Positions 61,090 through 64,000 of a DNA stretch of 64,000 nt are shown here, one piece after another. The notes below the pieces were generated by a model that worked only from the letters and a program-made list of their open reading frames with translations, ran no database searches and had not been told where the DNA came from. The translations under genes were made by a program, and so were the position numbers. Position 1 is the stretch's first letter. Each line of letters opens with the position of its first letter. The stretch covers positions 124,001 through 188,000 of the forward strand of contig JAPHUD010000018.1 of NCBI GenBank assembly GCA_026196775.1, in the 5' to 3' direction. The DNA is from Flavobacteriales bacterium. Lineage in GTDB: Bacteria > Bacteroidota > Bacteroidia > Flavobacteriales_E > Vicingaceae.

Positions 61090-61115
61090 ATTGCTACATT
61101 GATAAATTAACAAAT
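61090..61115. repeat. Right arm of imperfect inverted repeat flanking the four-helix-bundle gene
   Basis: attgctacattgataaatta plus acaaat is the reverse-oriented partner of 60690-60715, ending 14 bases before the scoB ATG. Confidence 0.7.
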
Positions 61116-61129
61116 TGTTACATTAAAGC

Positions 61130-61783
61130 ATGTTAGATAAAAACGGAATAGCACAACGAATAGCACAAGAATTAAGAGACGGATGGTATGTAAACTTAGG
61201 GATAGGAATTCCTACATTGGTAGCGAATTACATTCCCAAGGGCATAACCGTAGAATTTCAGTCGGAAAATGGTATTTTAGGTATGGGACCATTTCCTTTT
61301 GAAGGGGAAGAAGATGCAGATTTGATAAATGCAGGAAAGCAAACCGTAACCTTACAACCGGGAGCATCTATTTTTGATTCTTCTACCAGTTTTTCTATGA
61401 TTAGAGGGCAGCATGTGCAACTTACAGTTTTAGGAGCGATGGAAGTAGCTCAAAATGGAGATATAGCCAATTGGAAAATACCGGGTGTTATGGTAAAAGG
61501 AATGGGAGGAGCAATGGATTTAGTAGCTTCAGCAGAAAATATTATTGTTGCCATGATGCACACCAATAAAAAAGGCGAAAGCAAACTGTTGGAAAAATGC
61601 ACGCTTCCTTTAACAGGAGTGGGTTGCGTTACTAAAGTAGTGACCAACATGGCTTATTTAGAAATAAAAGATGGTGCTTTTCATTTAAAAGAAAGAGCTC
61701 CGGGCGTTAGTGTAGAAGAAATTAAAGCCGCTACAGCCGGAAAACTAATTATTGAAGGCGATATCCCTGAAATGAAGTTGTGA
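61130..61783 (+). CDS. scoB: 3-oxoacid CoA-transferase subunit B
   Basis: A 217-residue protein: GWYVNLGIGIPTLVANYIPK, FQSENGILGMGPFPFEGEED with the catalytic Glu E46, GAMEVAQNGDIANWKIPGVM and the conserved GMGGAMDLV. E46 forms the CoA thioester intermediate. It pairs with ScoA. Sequence and length are normal, so the inserted cassette did not damage it. Confidence 0.96.
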   Translation: MLDKNGIAQRIAQELRDGWYVNLGIGIPTLVANYIPKGITVEFQSENGILGMGPFPFEGEEDADLINAGKQTVTLQPGASIFDSSTSFSMIRGQHVQLTVLGAMEVAQNGDIANWKIPGVMVKGMGGAMDLVASAENIIVAMMHTNKKGESKLLEKCTLPLTGVGCVTKVVTNMAYLEIKDGAFHLKERAPGVSVEEIKAATAGKLIIEGDIPEMKL

Positions 61784-61932
61784 TAGAGGTTTGGTTTTAG
61801 GACTCGGATTTTCTTTTTAAGGGTAAAGCCTGAAAAACAGTGTTACACTTATTACTTATATAAATATGAACTTACCACAAGTTACACCTGAGAAGTTTAG
61901 GGGGATATTTTCCTAGTCATTAGTATTTCCAG

Positions 61933-62706
61933 TTATTTATTTGATTTTAAAAATTCTGTTAATTTACTGGGTTCCGCTCTATTACGATAGTCTGCATCTA
62001 AAAATGCATAAACGATGTTTCCATTTTCATTGATAATATAAGTTGCGGCTAAGGGTAACTCGTTTGATTCGTCTCCATTATACTCATTCATATCAAAGGA
62101 TTTATTGTAGATATCAGCAACATCATTGGTTAACTTAAATACAATACCATATTCTTTTCCAACTTTATTCCCGATATCACTTAGCACTTCAAATTTTAAA
62201 TCGTGTTTTTCTGATGTACTTAAAGATTTGTCTGGTAATTCTGGAGTTAATGCAATAAGATGCGCACCATTTGCTTCAAAATCTGGTAGTTCAAGTTGTA
62301 ATTGATGAAGCGTTAAATTACAATAAGGACACCAACCACCTCTGTACCATGTTAAAATTACTTTTCCTTTTTTTAAATACTGATATAATTCTACAGGTTC
62401 TCCAAGTGCATTATTCAGTTTAAAGTTGGGTGCAAGGTCGCCTACTTTTAAAGCTTTATCCAGAATACCACTCTCCTTAACTGATTCAATTCCCTTTTTA
62501 TAAATTTTCTTCTTATTATCGTCAGCTTTTAATTCAAAATTTTCTTTCTTTTCGTCAAGTATTGATTTGAGTGTTGTTTTTTTATTTGTCTCCATTGTGT
62601 TTACTTTTTTTATTGTTTGTTGATTGTTTTTTTGTGCGTCTTGATTGTGACATGAATAAGCCATTAAAAGCAAAACACTTAAGAATGATAATCTAATTAA
62701 TTGCAT
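61933..62706 (-). CDS. Peroxiredoxin-like (AhpC/TSA) lipoprotein
   Basis: A 257-residue thioredoxin-fold protein with a type II signal peptide (VLLLMAYSC, lipid-attached C19), then a peroxiredoxin-like domain: VGDLAPNFKLNNALG, TWYRGGWCPYC (C126, C129) and PLAATYIINENGNIVYAF. CxxC is more like a thiol-disulfide oxidoreductase than a typical 2-Cys peroxiredoxin. An internal METNK start at residue 38 would give a cytoplasmic form, as in most relatives. It is the second gene of an operon with the DoxX-like gene (10-base overlap) behind a TetR operator. Confidence 0.85.
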   Translation of the reverse strand: MQLIRLSFLSVLLLMAYSCHNQDAQKNNQQTIKKVNTMETNKKTTLKSILDEKKENFELKADDNKKKIYKKGIESVKESGILDKALKVGDLAPNFKLNNALGEPVELYQYLKKGKVILTWYRGGWCPYCNLTLHQLQLELPDFEANGAHLIALTPELPDKSLSTSEKHDLKFEVLSDIGNKVGKEYGIVFKLTNDVADIYNKSFDMNEYNGDESNELPLAATYIINENGNIVYAFLDADYRNRAEPSKLTEFLKSNK

Positions 62707-63155
62707 ACTGTTGATTTTTGTTTATTTATAATAGTAATACTTTGTACATTTAGAATAATTATATTTAGTACAGAAAATATAATTATTGTGCATGCGATGT
62801 AAACCAATAACCATTTAGGATGAACTCTTAATGAAAACTCGGCTATAAGTGCACCAGTCATTGTAAGTAAACCGAAAAGATTTGAAAAGGTTGCCCATTT
62901 TGTGAACTGAATTTTAGATTTAATTACTGTGTTGTTTCTTAACAAACTAAAAATTGCTGTTGTTAAATAAGCAATTACTACAGCAGCAATTATGATTCCT
63001 GTGGATACTCTAAAAAAAGTAGGGTCTAAACCCAAGGGTTTAGCCATTTCTATAAATGCTTGAACTGAAATCTCCCAGCCTGTTAATTTTGAAATAGCAA
63101 ACCGCGATAAAACGCATCCCATTAATAAATTGGTTATAAATAGTATTTTGTTCAT
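62697..63155 (-). CDS. DoxX-like small membrane protein
   Basis: About 152 residues from the ATG at 63155 (a longer frame from 63194 runs through the operator). Four membrane helices: MNKILFITNLLMGCVLSRFA, STGIIIAAVVIAYLTTAIFS, FSNLFGLLTMTGALIAEFSL, LVYIACTIIIFSVLNIIIL. AISKLTGW in loop 1 resembles DoxX/DoxD-type proteins, often linked to redox or thiosulfate functions. It overlaps the peroxiredoxin gene, suggesting a joint role in oxidative stress. The TetR operator lies at 63187-63202. Confidence 0.72.
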   Translation of the reverse strand: MNKILFITNLLMGCVLSRFAISKLTGWEISVQAFIEMAKPLGLDPTFFRVSTGIIIAAVVIAYLTTAIFSLLRNNTVIKSKIQFTKWATFSNLFGLLTMTGALIAEFSLRVHPKWLLVYIACTIIIFSVLNIIILNVQSITIINKQKSTVCN

Positions 63156-63186
63156 GATATTTTTTATGTTTATTAATATTATATAA

Positions 63187-63202
63187 CTAAACAATCGTTT
63201 AG
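63187..63202. promoter_or_regulatory. TetR operator, copy 1 (DoxX-peroxiredoxin operon)
   Basis: CTAAACAATCGTTTAG has CTAAAC/GTTTAG inverted arms around AATC and is identical to 63809-63824. It lies 32 bases upstream of the ATG at 63155. Confidence 0.8.
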
Positions 63203-63222
63203 ATTTGAGTTAAGAAAAAAAA

Positions 63223-63786
63223 TTATAGATTTTTGAAAGTCATTTCAATATAGTCCTCAATTTCTTTTTTATTATTTACTCTAGATGCTGCTGCTAAACC
63301 ATGTTTTGCTAATACCAAATAATTAGCTTGTTTTATTACCGTTTCTTCATCTTTAGTAAGATCCATTTTTAATTTTTCAATAAATAATTGTTTAAGATTT
63401 TTCATAAAAGAATTCATTTGTTCATTAATGATTTTATCTTCTTTTTCTGAAAATTCATAGTAGGTATTTGTTATTAGACAACCTTTTTGATTTCCATCTA
63501 TTTTACAAATATTAATAGAATTATAGAAAAAGTCTTTTATATCTTCTAATCCATTGTTAGAATTTTTAAACTCTTCGAAAATAGCATTTACTTTTGTTTT
63601 ATATTTCTTTAAACTTTCAAGAAAAAGACCATGTTTGCTGCCAAAACTTGAATATATAGAAAACTTATTAATGCCCATTTCTTTTTCAAGCATCTGCATG
63701 GAAGTAGTCTCATAACCATTACGCCAAAAAAGGTTCATTGCTTTTTGAACTACTTCCTCTTCATTGTATTCTTTTTTTCTTGCCAT
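63223..63786 (-). CDS. TetR/AcrR-family transcriptional repressor
   Basis: A 187-residue protein with the TetR N-terminal HTH: EEEVVQKAMNLFWRNGYETT, SMQMLEKEMGINKFSIYSSF, GSKHGLFLESLKKY. The C-terminal ligand domain is helical and contains a Cys in KIDGNQKGCLITNTYYEFSE, as in TetR_C subgroups that respond to small molecules or oxidants. Two identical palindromes lie upstream of this gene and of the adjacent DoxX-peroxiredoxin operon, indicating autorepression and control of that operon. All three genes point the same way. Confidence 0.93.
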   Translation of the reverse strand: MARKKEYNEEEVVQKAMNLFWRNGYETTSMQMLEKEMGINKFSIYSSFGSKHGLFLESLKKYKTKVNAIFEEFKNSNNGLEDIKDFFYNSINICKIDGNQKGCLITNTYYEFSEKEDKIINEQMNSFMKNLKQLFIEKLKMDLTKDEETVIKQANYLVLAKHGLAAASRVNNKKEIEDYIEMTFKNL

Positions 63787-63808
63787 TATTTCTAATTACT
63801 GAACAAAA

Positions 63809-63824
63809 CTAAACAATCGTTTAG
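63809..63824. promoter_or_regulatory. TetR operator, copy 2 (autoregulation)
   Basis: CTAAACAATCGTTTAG, identical to 63187-63202, lies 23 bases upstream of the tetR ATG. Confidence 0.82.
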
Positions 63825-64000
63825 TTATTTAAAAATATTTTAACTATTATTTAGAACTCCACATGTATATAGGCGAATTAAGGTAGTACCTCTAAACCTG
63901 TTTGTAGCCTGAAGACAAGCTTTTGTGTTGGTGACTACAGACTAAATAATTTATAACAAACATAAGCTTTTTTAGTAAAATCTTTAGTCGCTATCGCACC
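63825..64000. other. Non-coding edge with an imperfect hairpin repeat
   Basis: No gene is seen. An imperfect inverted repeat (about 63899-63945: gtttgtagcctgaagac and gttggtgactacagac) around an AAGCTTTTGTG centre looks like a dispersed intergenic repeat. Confidence 0.4.

Overview
The window reads as chromosomal DNA of a low-GC (roughly one third G+C) Bacteroidota, most likely a marine-type member of Flavobacteriales. The reasons are two PorP/SprF genes paired with secreted proteins ending in type IX secretion (gliding-motility-type) C-terminal domains, promoters of the Bacteroidota TTG-N19-TAnnTTTG type, almost no Shine-Dalgarno sequences, many outer-membrane barrels and DUF3667/DUF6088-type genes. 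No rRNA, CRISPR array or IS transposase is visible; there is one tRNA, Pro(GGG).

Layout. 1-3.6 kb: 3' part of a membrane pyrophosphatase fused to a YceI domain, then an outer-membrane protein. 3.6-11.1 kb: a defence or accessory block with a broken DUF6088 (AbiEi-like antitoxin) gene between duplicated sequences, a type III restriction-modification operon (res then mod) and an OLD-family ATPase/TOPRIM gene. 11.2-14.4 kb: the classical thrS-infC-rpmI-rplT translation operon, where infC seems to start with TTG or ATT. 15-19 kb: small secreted proteins, a YfiR-coiled coil-SpoIIE phosphatase and an FtsE-like ATPase. 19-25 kb: a large TPR protein with barrel proteins. 25-39 kb: two PorP/SprF + type B T9SS cargo operons, separated by an ABC-F ATPase, a TPR lipoprotein and a NADase-type glycan-binding protein. 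38.5-40 kb: metalloprotease lipoprotein and a small barrel. 40.5-47.3 kb: a multi-component phosphorelay. 47.5-57 kb: housekeeping genes (pseudouridine synthase, HMG-CoA lyase-like, pyrD, tsaE, alanine dehydrogenase, rhomboid). 57.5-62 kb: a PBP1A with a Cys4 insertion, and scoA/scoB split by a four-helix-bundle gene. 62-64 kb: a TetR regulator with two identical operators and a DoxX-like/peroxiredoxin operon.

The most interesting part is the phosphorelay at 40.5-47.3 kb: a hybrid histidine kinase (H316, D610, Hpt H752), an NtrC-type sigma-54 activator with GAFTGA, four stand-alone receiver proteins and a coiled-coil membrane protein. A perfect 15-bp dyad (TTTTCA, three bases, TGAAAA) occurs three times in this region, each time with a weaker copy about 20 bp away. 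At two of the three, a TGGYAY-N5-TKG sigma-54-like promoter lies at exactly the same distance (94.5 bp from dyad centre to the -24 GG). I infer a self-contained sigma-54 regulon controlling a receiver/coiled-coil operon, an outer-membrane protein and probably the relay itself.

Other points worth a second look are the pyrophosphatase-YceI fusion, a dispersed intergenic repeat translated in frame inside the SpoIIE phosphatase, the inverted-repeat-flanked four-helix-bundle cassette between scoA and scoB, and the decayed antitoxin with 12-bp tandem repeats.
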